Positions 46,666 through 58,671 of a stretch of 64,000 nt of DNA are shown here, one piece after another. Under the pieces are notes generated by a model. It did not search any database and was not told the DNA's origin. It saw only the letters and a list, made by a program, of their open reading frames with translations. This stretch comes from Charina bottae (Eukaryota; Chordata; Lepidosauria; Squamata; Charinaidae): positions 36,844,929 to 36,908,928 of the forward strand of contig JALMGJ010000004.1 of assembly GCA_023362775.1 (NCBI GenBank). The letters run 5' to 3'. The position numbers and the translations under genes were made by a program. The first letter of the stretch is position 1, and each line of letters opens with the position of its first letter.

Positions 46666-47721
46666 ATGAATGTTGTGTGTGTTTTCAACTCCTGCTGTTA
46701 AATTACCTAAGTCCAAGTCCAAGTCCAATTTAACATGTATCAATAGCCATTACATATGCTGGAAAAACAATAGCTGCCAGGGCTATTTTGATGTACCAGA
46801 ACATAGTATTTTATAAAGCAGTGTAAATAAAATTATTCCAAGGATATTCTGATTTGCAACAGACAAAGAAGGTGAGATGAAAACGAGGAAGCTACGATAG
46901 CAAGGGAAAAATATTTTTTTAAAAAAATCTGCTTTACATTTCTTGCAATTTATCTGATATTTAAACCTAAATATATTTTTAACAATATCCTTTAATTATT
47001 TATAAAAATACAGTAGATTTGGAATAAACCAAAATATAGTTCAATGGTGATAGCAATTCAGCAGTTTTAGATGCTAATGCATCTAGACCAGGTTGTGAAA
47101 TCAGAAATGAAATAAAAAAATAAGTTTTAGACAAACCAAATTCCTCTTAAAACAAGCCAAATAATTTGAAAAAACTTGACTGGCAATTAGCTGATCTAAA
47201 GTATCTTTATTAGACCATGCATTTTAAAAAAATAAATTTTGAGACATAAATTACCCTAAATTTTATATTATTCCATGGGCTTATCATGTGAATAAGAGTC
47301 AAAATTTCCTACCCCAACCTCTTCTAAATATACCTTGCAGCTGTTAACGCTTGAAATATTGTAGAAACTTTACTAAACAAGATTGGGAAGGTATGCAGAG
47401 CATGGCTTCCGCAATTATTTCCAGGCCCTTAATAATAGCTCCACTCTGGATCACATGACCAGGAAGGAGAGGGGCTTAGAATAGAGGAGTCAGCAACATT
47501 CTAAGCAATTCTCCCTCCCAATAGGATGCATTGGAGATTTTTTTTTTCCTCCCGAGTCCTTGGCATGCCCCAGGCCATTTTTAACTCAACCTTTCTTTAA
47601 TGGGTGCTCCCCCTACAGGAAATTTGATTCTGTTCTGTTCAGGTTTGCAGAGTTACCATGCTGGCTGACAGAAAAAAACCCACTGTCCCTTGACATAGCT
47701 GAAATCAGGCAATTATGGTTT

Positions 47722-48031
47722 GTTTAAACCAGAGCTTTCCAAACTGTGTGTCGGGACACGTTAGTGTGTCGGCTGCAGTGTCTGGGTGTGTCGCAGCTGC
47801 TGCTGCCTCCAAACCTGCTGTGATTCCGCACAGGTCCTAGTGCCTGCCTTGTGCCTTGCTGCCTCCAAACCTGCCCTGCCAGGATTCCGCGCAGGTCCTA
47901 GTGCCTGCCTTGTGCCCTGCTGTAAGAGTATGTCGTGAAATGATGCCCTGCTGTAAGAGTGTGTCGCGAAATGATGCATGTCTAAAAAGTGTGTCACCAA
48001 CATGAAAAGTTTGGAAAGCTCTGGTTTAAAC
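47722..48031. mobile_element. hAT MITE, 294 bp, with internal duplication
   Basis: The element 47730-48023 has the same ends as 44647-44862, flanked by GTTTAAAC on both sides (47722-47729 and 48024-48031). The interior contains two copies of a unit around gcaggtcctagtgcctgcct and two of a gctgtaagagtgtgtcg unit. Confidence 0.9.
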
Positions 48032-48753
48032 AATCGTTAAATAAACAATAATAACTGTGGATTGATTCCTGGTCTGTTCTGACATTGTAGATCTTACCAT
48101 AATTTCCTATTACTGTATGTCAAGATAAGATATCTCTATCTTCTGCTTGGGTATGGGCACTTTGGGTACAATGACATTTCTAAACATGCCCATGTACAGA
48201 GATAATCTTTGAAGACTCTTCTGGATGCCCCACCATCTTCAGGTGAGACAAGGGTGACTTTGGAGTGGTTGTATATTTCCAACCCCCTCCAGAAAAAGCA
48301 GATTTGACTAGAATCTACATGAATGTGTCTCAGTATCAGGTGAATTAATTTCACTCAATAGCCTTATAAAGTAAACTGCAAATGTTATTCTATATAATAC
48401 TGAATATCACTTGCAAACAATAGCTCCTATTTAACAAAAATAAACAAATTATCTGAGACTTTGTAATATTTCCTCTTTCCATTCGGAAGGAAATATGGTG
48501 GTTTCTGCAGATACCAATGCCAAGTTAAAATATGTTTATTACAACACAGCAACTTTTTATAAAATTTACTTCTTGGAATACAGTACATGTACAGATGTGA
48601 TTATACAGGCACTGCCTGAAACATCCTCCATGCAGTTATATCTATCTATAACATATATATTTTTAGCAACAAAAATAATGGGATCCAACCACTATTCTAT
48701 TTTAATTGTTACAGCCACAATAATTATAAAGACCATGGAAGAGACAATCTCAC

Positions 48754-48848
48754 CTGTACTTCTGAATCAGCATCAACATGTTGCAGTTGAAACCAAGTGT
48801 CTCGATTATGGTATTTCTGCAAATCTTCCTTCAATATTGCTACTTTTC
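48754..48848 (-). CDS. RASA3: RASA3 coding exon, end of C2A domain
   Basis: This exon is 95 bp, with acceptor tttgcag and donor gtgaga on the minus strand. It completes the glycine begun in 57234-57337 and then reads [15 protein letters not shown] and [16 protein letters not shown], ending on a codon boundary. The match to RASA3 is close; from memory, human has Q where this sequence has L after KVAI. It covers the last C2A strands and the start of the C2A-C2B linker. The intron before it (48849-57233) is 8.4 kb. An overlapping plus-strand open frame of about 208 codons (48495-49121) is incidental. Confidence 0.96.
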
Positions 48849-50254
48849 CTGCAAATACATCAAATTGAATGTATCATGATGGATGAATATAAATATTTTT
48901 ATATAGCAGCCTTCCCTACCTTGAGATATATTACAACTGCAATTCCCATAATTCCAAGCCAAAGTCCATGTTGGCTGGAAATTCCAAAATTTAAGATCCC
49001 AACATGCTCTCAGGGTTCCACATTAGGGAAGGTTACAAAATATATTTTAAGTAAAATGATCCAGTTTTTTTTTAAAAAAAAAGCTTTCTGCAAAGCAAAA
49101 AGTACTCGCTTTAGATATTGACTGTTCAAGCAATATCTATTGTTTAAAGAGCAATTATGCAATCAACAAAGTCTACTAATAATGCTACACATCAAGTTCT
49201 TCTTCTTGGGGAAAAAGCCATTAACACCAAACAGTCTTTAGTTAGCTTTCTGTAAAGCTAACCATCCAAATACATCCTATTTAATCTCTAACAACAGTTC
49301 TTCAGCTGGGATTAGAGACCACCACGTTTTTCTTTCCCCTTTTTAAAATTGTCCCTGTTTTAGAATGCAGGGAAAGGAAGTGTGAAAGAGAAAAAGAGTG
49401 ACCGAAAGAATTACTTTGATACAACCAAAGTTTAATTGCACCAGAAAAACTGCCTATACAAAATGAAAGACGTTTCAAGCATGTTGAAAAGCATTTCAAA
49501 CACCTGACCTAGTGCTACTTAATTACATAAAAATGAACTTCACTTTTTATAAGTTTCCTATAGATTACCTATGTGGTCAGAGGACCCAAGTCAACTGAGA
49601 AATTTCATCCAGTACTTGGTAAAGGGGTTGACAGGTGGGTCAGAGGCACATAATTCCAGTTTCTTACAATGCCTTGGATTTTCTCTCAGCCTGAAAGCTA
49701 CTTCTGCCAGTTAATAAACTCTCTGAAACAGCATGGGAAGGGAGGCTGCAATAAGAAAGGCAAACTGGAAGATTGGAGAGGCTGCCTTGCACAGCTTTCA
49801 CACAATGTGACTGTTAACTACTGTGACAAAAAGTAAATTGCAGATCCCAGCCAATAGCATATTTCCCCATTGGGCAATATTCTTGTCATAGTAACATTTT
49901 GTTGAACCCAGGATCTAGCACCAGCTTGCCTAAACGTTATGCTTAAGAAATTCTCATGACCAAATTATGGATTTATATTTGCTACATAAATGAAAGCTTT
50001 GGCTTCTCATCTGTCCTTCTAGTTTGTAAATTAGGCCAGAAATAATTGTGCATCTGTCACATGAAGGGCACCCAGTATAAGCATTCTTTTATTCTTTCAG
50101 ATAAGTGCTAAATGATCAGATGATGTAGCATGTTTCCTGTTTTTAACTGAAGGTCACAGAGGCTGAACTGTTTGTTGCACGGCTGCTAAGAATTCTGTTC
50201 TTAAACTATTCTCTAAGTTCTCAGCTTCTGGCCTAAAGCTCTTTCAAGGCCACT

Positions 50255-50495
50255 TTCAAATATACCATAGTCAAGTCAACCCAAGTCTCTTTGAAGTTGG
50301 CTTCAACTCCTGATGCATTCATGGACAGGGTCACAGAGTTTTCTTGGCCGCAGTACAACTTCCAAGATGTTTTTCATCTTCTCAATCTAGCCTAGAATCT
50401 TGGTACTCTCTGGAAGCCTCCCATCCAAATAACCAGCCAGGCTGAACCCAGTTTAGCTTCCGAGCTCCAACAAATTCAGACAGGCAATGTCTAAA
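50255..50495 (-). repeat. 5S-related SINE, minus orientation
   Basis: Contains cttcaactcctgatgcattc, gttttcttggccgcagtaca and, at the right end, cccatccaaataaccagcca with tttagcttccgagctcc, the inverted 5S-like internal promoter region. Confidence 0.65.
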
Positions 50496-51162
50496 TACTC
50501 CATTAAATTTTCTCTTGAAAGCTTTTACCATATTAAAAAGGAACCATTAAAAATACTTTCATAAATAGTGTCCTGATAATAAATAACAGTACGAGTCATA
50601 TTATTTTGCATAACAGACTTAGCAAAGACCTAAACATAAAAACACTGAGGTCATTTCATATATATATACATAAATGAATGACTGAATCCAATGTCCACTT
50701 TCCTAGGATTAAATACATTAAATTACTTCAGAGAAGATGTATTACACTGTCAATGGTTTGGATCCTAATTAGACATCTATGCATGGAGGATCACCTTCCA
50801 TTCATATACAGGGCTGAAATCCAGTGGAGTATCCCACTGGGCAAAGAAAGAAGCCATTTTCAAGATTTCAGCCCTTCTCTAAACCCTTCCCAATGTTTCA
50901 GGGGATTCCCCAACCTTCCAAGCAGATGGAAATGAGTGAAAGCTGCCTCCCATTTCCTTGGCGAGAAAATCCCAAAGGTAGATATTCTTGAGGGTTACTC
51001 CCACTAGTAGAAGCAAATTCATAACCCCCCTCCATTATCTATAACAACCTTTCCCAATCCAGTGAGCTGGATTTTATCCAGGTATACTCTATCACATCTT
51101 GAATATACCTGATTAGGGAAAGCTGATTTATATAAAATGTACAAAATTTGGAATATGAAATG

Positions 51163-51163
<1 letters not shown>

Positions 51164-51198
<35 letters not shown>
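51164..51198. repeat. (ATT)n microsatellite
   Basis: About a dozen perfect ATT units. Confidence 0.95.
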
Positions 51199-52079
51199 GC
51201 ATCATAGAATAAGCATTATATTATGGGGGTATAAATTAACTGAAAACCAGCTGCTGCACTTCATAAACTCTCTCCCCCCCCCCCCATACACCATGAAATC
51301 TCATTTTACCAGACAAATTTTGGAGAGATTTCCATTATTGAGGAAAGACTCTTGAATTAGACAGTAAAGCCTCAAAGAGATCACACAAAGGATGTAAAAT
51401 GTGACAGAAATTTTGTCCGCTGCATGCGCAGTCCACTGCATCAAGATCCAGTAAAATGAGGTTCACTGTACGTATGATGCATATGGCCCAGGACTCCCTC
51501 TGACCAAGCAATAGTGCACTTGCCACAAACTAATCGTAGACAAAAACATCAGCCCTTATGCAGGCTTGACACAGTTAAAAATAAGAGAACAGCACCAACC
51601 TCCAAATACTAGGAAAAGCCCAGGCTCCACCCACGTGTGTGCCACATTTGTACCCCATTTGGGTCATCACTTTGATCACTCCTTTTCTTCCATATAAAAG
51701 TAAAATGTGGCCTTCAGCAACTCCAAAAATGACCAATTTGACTACTGAACAGTGCAAATATTAGACCACCTATCAGGGAAGCATTCAAGCTTCCTCAAAG
51801 GCTTTCCAGTTTGAGATTGGCTTCTGATTAAATTCCTTGGGAGAGACTGTGGAAGAAGTTAGAGGCTTCATCTATCGCTTGCTTTCTCAGGGCGATTGTA
51901 CTCTTCCTTCCTTGCCCTCAACCTCCAGCCTATTGCTGTTCTACTCCAAGCAGACTATGTTGCAGCCTTATCTGTATCCCAGGTTGGCTTTCTCAAGCGT
52001 CAATATGCACTAGTGTCCCTTTGTCTTTGGAAAAAAAAATAGGAATTAATTATTCCAAAACAAAGGTTTTAGTTTTCAC

Positions 52080-53085
52080 TTAAACTGCTTTAACTTTCCT
52101 CACTATTAGAAAATTAATGATAGATCAGTTGAGCAAATTAAGGATTCTAAATGCCTAGGTATTCAATTCCACACTTCCATCTCCTGAAACCATCAAATTA
52201 GTGAGCTCCTGACAAGAGCACAAAAAGCTTCCAATGCGATTATCAGATCCGCACACTATATGGGCAATAATTTTTTGCCTGTAGCAATTAAACTATTTAA
52301 AACTAAGGTTGCAAGTCTGCTGCTATATGGTGCTGGATGTATAAAGATGCAGCTACTTTACAATTGCTTCAGTCTAAATTTCTGAGGGCCATTCTCCATG
52401 TCCCCTAATCAACCACAAATGTATTTCTTTGCTTGGAACTTGGCTCTTGACACCCACTTGAGAATTCACTGACTTAAATCCTGGTTAAAACAAACTTTTT
52501 GGGGGGCAGTTCTTGATCCAGCTTACTTTCTCTGAAAGTTACCTCTCTCCACTGAAAACAACTAATAGATTCTGATTTGGCTTACTGTAAGCTATCTCCC
52601 CTAGCTATATGTTCTTTGGATCCAACTAAAGACATCCCAGAGCTCAAACGACAGTTTTGGACCCAGATGTCCAAAAAATATAAGATAGCAAATTTTATAT
52701 CTTTGCTATTGTGAACTCACAGGTGCCTCCTTGGTTGCACTTGGAAACACATATATCCTAGTGCCATTTTTCATGCTCTGCACAGAAGGGCACTTACTCT
52801 GGAATTGTCCCGTTGCCTGGGACAACAGAGGTGGTAGTGCCTCCTGGGGTTGGCTGGCCCCGTAGCAATAAGACCTATGCTACGGTCTCCAATCCATCTT
52901 GGATTCTATTTTATTTTATTTTATATTTGGATTTATTTTTATACATTTTCTACTTTGTATGGTTTTAAATATTTGAAATTTTTAAGTCTTAATTATTGTA
53001 ACCCGCCCAGAGTCCCTTGTATGGGAGATGGGCGGGGAATAAATTAAATAAATAAATAATAAATAAATAAAATAAACTGATATCC
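52080..53085 (+). pseudogene. LINE 3' half (L2/CR1 or Vingi-like), 1 kb
   Basis: Frames broken by a few stops read FxxLGIQFHTSI, SELLTRAQKASNAIIRSAHY, PVAIKLFKTKVASLLLYGAG and QSKFLRAILHVP, the region downstream of the reverse transcriptase core in LINEs of this kind. The 3' end is ccgcccagagtcccttgtat, then gggagatgggcggggaataa and (AATA)n. It gives the source of the short tails listed elsewhere. Confidence 0.7.
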
Positions 53086-56075
53086 TGCTTTCAATAGTTA
53101 TAACAGGGAGATATAATAATTTACCTTACCAAGATTGATGTTCCAGGTGTTCAAACACTGAAGTTGTGTCTGTAGCACATGTATTCCTAAGTTTCCCACT
53201 ATATCATACCTGCCATTTATTGAATCATTTGTCAGCAAACTCTCCCAACTACCTCAATCAGTCACTGAGAGATCAATTTGTTGAAACATCTAGGAAGGTC
53301 AAGATATCTTTAGTTATATCAATGGACATCAGCAGTACCCTAGAAGTTTGAGATTCTGTTTTCTATTTATTATCATGTCACCTGACTTTGTAAGTCACCT
53401 AGAGGGCTGGTCTCAGGTGGGCAGACAAATTTCAATCCATCCATCCATCCATCTTGGATGATAGTGCCATATACAGAAGGACAACATATATTGGCAAAAT
53501 GTTTCTCCTTTGGGCTATCACACTACCATCCAGGAAATAATAATAAGCACTATCTGGGATTGCCATGGTGACTGACTTTGCATTATGCAAGCATGTTACA
53601 TCAAAACATAAATAGAGACACGGGGAGAGGAAACAGGCAGCTTAGTGACATTCTAATCGAGCAGCCCAGAACAGCCACAGGTCTTACAACAACTTCAACC
53701 CCTAATAAATATGCAGACAGAGAAGACAGCCTTACATTTCACAGATAAAGAAGAAACCCTCTGGAAAATTTTTGTAAACAAAGGCTGGTAACTGGTATCT
53801 AACATAGCCCTGTAATACAAGTATATAAAATTGAACGTACTGAATAAAAAATAGGACTCAAGAAGCAGCTTTTCACTGTTTCCTCTCTGTTTTTTCTTCT
53901 GGACATACACTGTTCTTTTCTTGTTATATTGTCTCCTTTTGTTTTTAATGCACACTGCCGAGAATCTTTAGGGATCAGGCAGTCTTACACATTTGACAAA
54001 TAAATATATATATTTCCCACTGAGTTTTCCCCCACCCAAGGGCTTTCTTTGATTTCTTTCTGAATCCCAATATGTAAGCACATATATCCTAATGTCACCA
54101 TTTATTAGAATATCACATATATCTGAACTCTTTAAGATTAAAAAGCACTTTAATATTAAAACGTTTATTTTTAGCCAGAGGGGAGTACAAGATAGACCAG
54201 TGTTAACTAACAGGTCTCTGGATTTTTTCCAGTAGATCCAAGAGTGAAATTATGCCATGGCATCTGCAGTAAGGTGACCTAATTGCATCAATGCTGCCAC
54301 TGCATACTGGCCCCCCAACATCTAACACAGGTATACACGTTGCAGCATTTGCACGATGACATCAAGTTTGTGTTGCTCCCCTAAGAACACCCACGGAAGT
54401 ATGAGAAGCGTGCAATGAATACTTAACTATGCTTCAGTAGTCCAGGTAGGCTGAGCCCAATGTACAACCTTACCATTAGGAAGAAAAAAGCCTGAGGCTA
54501 AATTGTGTATTATGTTTTCTCGTCTTAATAAAAACGTGTTTCATTATACCTATGTGCTGTCCTGGGAAATTTGCAGGAGCCAAGAAAAACATAAGCAAAA
54601 CACATTCTGAAGTGTTAGAAGGTTTAGGAATTTGGAGAAGGAACTTTATTCCAGACCATATGATTGAGAATCCTTAACAGCACCTCTGCTGCTGCTGAAG
54701 GAAACATCCTAATCCTTAACCTCCCTTGTTTTTTGCTTCCGAAATGTACTCCTGACTCACTCCTTTTGTTTTCTGCTTTCCTGTCTCCTTTAGTGATTCA
54801 ATTCCATCTGTCTGTCCCAGAAATGTATATAAATCACCTTTGGACTTTGGGCTATTTTAAGTAAGAAAGAGGAGAAACTCTGTTTTTACATCCTTAGGAA
54901 TAAACAAAGTGCCTTCACCTTCCGCTGGGGGCCCGGGGCATTAAATCTTTTTTCTTTAAAACTATTCTGATTCACGTTTATCATTTGGAGATAGAAATGT
55001 AGTCTACTCCAAAATCTTCATCTTTCTTGAAATTTATATGGTGGCCCCAAATTAGCTTTTATTTATTTTTCCCCCTAAACTTGTTTTTCTCCGAGCTGCT
55101 GTGGCATGATTTGCAATGGGGCCAGAAGGCCCCAAAAGGAACAACATGTGATGATATCCTCAATGTTCCTCAAGGAAACCCTGCAGAGAAGTTACTTATC
55201 TTCCCATCACTTACTGGAGCAGTCATATCTCCCCCAGACTGTTTGCCCATGTGAAGAACAGTATGTCAACCTTTGTGGTCCCTTCTATAACAGCTACAGT
55301 ACCTAATTTTTTAGCCAGGTCCAACTTGCTAAAATGTTTTTAATATGGTGTCTCCAAAACTGCCAGTCACAAATGCTACTGTACCATAGCCAGACTGAAG
55401 GATAAAGTACAATATTTGAACCACTGTTGTTAGTGGTACATTAGGGCCCAGTGCTGATCACAGAATTTACAGCCTCAAAATATTTGTGAATAAATTACTT
55501 CTGCTATTAAAATTAAACAAAGAATGGTAAAAGGGAACAATCAAGTTTTTCACAGCAAGTTTGGAAGTTCTAATATTGAAAACAAATTCCTTTGGATTGT
55601 TTAGCGCATGACTTCTGCATGAGGATTTGGTTGATAAATCTTGGCATTCAAATAAAAAACAAAGTAGAATCCATTGATCTGAAATCTGCCAACTAATGTT
55701 GTAGGCCATACCAGTACATATTATCCTTTCCAGCAACTGCGCACTCTTTTTCTTAAGTGTGAAAATAGCATAATTTATCTTTACCTGTAAATCCAAAGCA
55801 TGCATAATCTAAAGGAAGCTCTACCAGTTTCCTTGAAGCTTGCACCTTTCTATGGATTGGGTTCACATTAAGATATAATGTGACGTGTTTGTTTTGTTTT
55901 AGTGTGCTGTGTGAGCTTCAGTTTATAAATCTTGGTTTACAGATTAGCATATTGTGCAAAGCAGCTAACTATAGTTTATTCAAATAACTATGTTTAAGCA
56001 AACCAATTTTAAAAATAAACCAGCATCTTCTATCCCCATGCTGCAGATGGAAGATCAAAACATTTGGGCTTGCTT

Positions 56076-56445
56076 ATGACCATATTTAATAGGGGCGTGG
56101 TGGCTCAGTGGGTAAGATGCCAGGCTTGTCGATCGGAAGATTGCAAGTTCGGAGGTTCGAATCCCTAGCCCTGCGTGACGGAGTGAGCTCCCACACTAGC
56201 CCCAGCTCTTGCCAACCTAGCAATTCGAAAGCATGCAAATGCAAGTAGATTAATAGGTACCACTTCGGTGGGTAGGTAACAGCGTTCCGCGCGCGTCATG
56301 CTGGCCACATGACCACGGAAGTGTCTTCGGACAACGCTGGCTCTTCGGCTAAGAAACGGAGGTGAGCACCGGCCCCTAGAGTCGGACACGACTGCACAAC
56401 TGTGCTGGGGGAACCTTTATCTTTTCCTTTTCATGACCATATTTA
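56076..56445 (+). mobile_element. Sauria-type SINE with Bov-B-like tail
   Basis: The SINE at 56089-56432 is flanked by a perfect 13-bp duplication ATGACCATATTTA (56076-56088 and 56433-56445). The tRNA-like head carries A-box TGGCTCAGTGG and B-box GGTTCGAATCC; the body ends gacacgactgcacaactgtg, then gggaacctttatctttt, the Bov-B-like tail. Complete and well preserved. It probably used Bov-B machinery, for which fragments exist in the window. Confidence 0.93.
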
Positions 56446-57233
56446 TGGCTGATCTTTTTATATCATGGCAACAGTTTTTGACAGAACACATTTTGCCTTT
56501 TTCATTCCGTTGCAGTATATTTACATTCCTTCTGTTTTCATTGTCTTCCAGTTATGTTGCTGTATTTGCTTCTCCCATTCTCAACCACCCCAAATTTAAT
56601 ATTTTACACACTTTGCACTTACAATCTGAGAACTGGAAGACCACTAAGGCACAAAAAAAGAAATAGGAAAAGGAAAAGGAAAAACCCTCCCAAAATTTTT
56701 CAAAACCCTATGTTTCTTCATGTTTTCAAAAACCCAGCAAAACAGAATGCATTGTTTATTTAAGTTGCAAACCAAGTGAAACATTCAAACTACAACTGAG
56801 AATGTTTTAAGTGTACAAAAATCAAAGTTTAAATTAATGCATTCATTCAGCAGTAACCAGGACTGACAGATCTCTTTATCTATCAGTTCACAGCATGTTC
56901 AGATAAACTGTTTTATTTTTTCAAAACAGAGGTGTTTTTTGAAAAGTCCCTTTCATCTCACTCAGAAATACAGCTTATGCAGATTTTGATTTCGAAGGGA
57001 TTTTATTCTCTTTGTTATTTCATATAGTTATTTCAGAGGATAACCCTAACTCAACCACAATGAACAGTATGTTGAAATGTCCATGCTACAGTTAAAAGAA
57101 AACAATACATTATTTCTTATTGATGTTCAGTACCACTGTTCACAGATGTCTGAACCTATAGAGCTCCTCCTGTTAGAGGAAATAATTAAGATTATAGCTG
57201 AATTTTAAATCGAACTAGCATAGAAACACATAC

Positions 57234-57337
57234 CAATGATTGAATCCCTGCGGAAAACATCTCTATCGAAAATGTAAAATGACAGATGACGAAAACTCCG
57301 TGGAATTTCACAGTAAAAGTCTTCTCCATAAAAAGGG
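57234..57337 (-). CDS. RASA3: RASA3 coding exon, second half of C2A domain
   Basis: First RASA3 exon in the window in transcript order. It is 104 bp, bounded on the minus strand by an acceptor ending tag (57338-57340) and a donor starting gtatgt (57233 downward). After one base that completes a Cys codon it reads [15 protein letters not shown] and then [19 protein letters not shown], ending in phase 1. This is the beta-rich second half of the C2A domain as I remember it in RASA3 (human residues about 59-93); the FDRDVFRRD loop separates it from the RASA2 paralogue. RASA3 is a membrane-associated Ras/Rap GTPase-activating protein that binds inositol phosphates through its PH domain; its tandem C2 domains sit at the amino end. 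The preceding exon was not found up to 64000, so that intron is longer than 6.6 kb. The first G of the next glycine codon is supplied here and completed by 48754-48848. Confidence 0.96.
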
Positions 57338-58379
57338 CTATGTAAAAGAAAAAGAAAACACTTTAGTACAATTGTTAGAAGCTGGAAATCATCTACTGTA
57401 ATCTTTCACACTAAAGCTTTTACCTGGCACCTTCAAATTGCCTACTCCTGTCTCATCCACATCACATGCTACCCTATAGGCTTCCACGGCTTAAAAGCGC
57501 TATCAAATTTATGTGGCTACAAAACATAATATAGCACATCTTCCAAACTACTTTGAAATTTGGATCTTTTTTTGTGTAGCTTGACCCTTGAAAATGGAAG
57601 TCTGAAATTGCCTTTTCAAAGATGTATAAAATTAAGCATGCACCCTTATTTTTGCAATGTTGCAAAGCCTAAAAGATGTTTATATTGCAGTATAATTTTA
57701 TATATTCATAATTAAAGTATTATTCCTAACAACAGGTCTTGCATTTTTCTGATTGGAAAAAGAAAAAAGAAATGCTTATATCTAAATTAAGATAATTTGG
57801 CAATCCTCACATTTCAGACAATGCATACATACTGATCTAGATACATCAAACTTCTTTTCCTTTGTTACAGAGTAAATTGCCATAAAATAATTACAAGTAC
57901 CACCCATTTTATGCACACATTGTTTTCAACACAGTTGCTTAAGACTATCCTATTGCTCAATAAACAGTCTGAATATCATCAAAAAAAATGGCAGCAGTCG
58001 GCAAATTACATGCATTCCGCATACAAGCATTTGGAATGTTATTATTATTAACAACTTAAAATAATAACTGCATATTCCTTTATTTCTTGCCACACTCTCT
58101 TTTTTAATTCTCTTGTGAGGGTGAGAGTAAGATGTAGCCTCCAACTGCCATGATAATGCCTCTCCTACTTTCTCTGTATTTTGGTACTTTGTCTCATCTC
58201 CTTTTGCACCCCTTCCCTCCCGACCAACTCAATGAACTTGGCAACCTATGGGCACAGCTAAAATCCCTATGCAGCATGCACCAGCCTTCCTTCTATCCTG
58301 GGGTCAACCTAAACATGTTAGGACTCTAACTCTCAATTAGTAGGGACAACCAGAGGCTCCAGATTCAGAAGGCTGATAT

Positions 58380-58437
58380 ATAGAGTCCCCTATGGGAGAG
58401 ATGGTGCGGTGATAGAAATTGAAAGATAATATATATA
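58380..58437 (+). repeat. LINE 3' tail
   Basis: agagtcccctatgggagaga, then tggtgcggtgatagaaattg and an AT run: the same 3' end type as 30360. It abuts the palindrome. Confidence 0.55.
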
Positions 58438-58536
58438 TGAGAGACATGAGATGTGTAGATGCACTTTAGGTACCCTTAGAATAAATGTTCTGTGCAATGG
58501 CATGAATATATCTCTATATCTCTATATCTCTATATC

Positions 58537-58572
<36 letters not shown>

Positions 58573-58671
58573 TAGAGAGATAGAGAGATAGAGATATAGA
58601 TATTCATTCCATTGCACAGAACATTTATTCTAAGGGTACCTAAAGTGCATCTACACATCTCATGTCTCTCA
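58438..58671. repeat. perfect 63-bp inverted repeat with microsatellite core
   Basis: Arms 58438-58500 and 58609-58671 are exact reverse complements over 63 bp. The 108-bp centre is (TCTATA)n then (GATA)n/(GA)n and is itself largely self-complementary, so the whole 234 bp can form one hairpin. No coding content. Confidence 0.9.

Larger units (their letters stand above)
32003..48753 (-). other. RASA3 intron, 16.8 kb, densely transposon-filled
   Basis: Holds the nested SINE/hAT/Penelope structure (32284-36854), 5S-related SINEs, an R4/Dong-like LINE end, a Tc1 element, two hAT MITEs and a Penelope-like fragment, each listed separately. Stretches with nothing I recognise are 32003-32270, 36870-37710, 39000-39555, 39725-41855, 43800-44150, 44880-45300, 46670-47720 and 48035-48750. 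Confidence 0.7.
48849..57233 (-). other. RASA3 intron, 8.4 kb
   Basis: Recognised contents are a 5S-related SINE (50255-50495), an (ATT)n microsatellite (51164-51198), a LINE 3' half (52080-53085) and a Sauria-type SINE (56089-56432). The stretches 48850-50250, 50500-52075, 53090-56070 and 56450-57230 are otherwise unrecognised. Confidence 0.7.

Noticed and set aside
48495..49121. Plus-strand open frame of 208 codons
   Set aside because: It is antisense to the RASA3 exon at 48754-48848, AT-rich, and without any recognisable domain.
56098..56170. tRNA gene
   Set aside because: The A and B boxes belong to the head of a Sauria-type SINE with a 13-bp target duplication and a Bov-B-like tail; no tRNA cloverleaf was seen.
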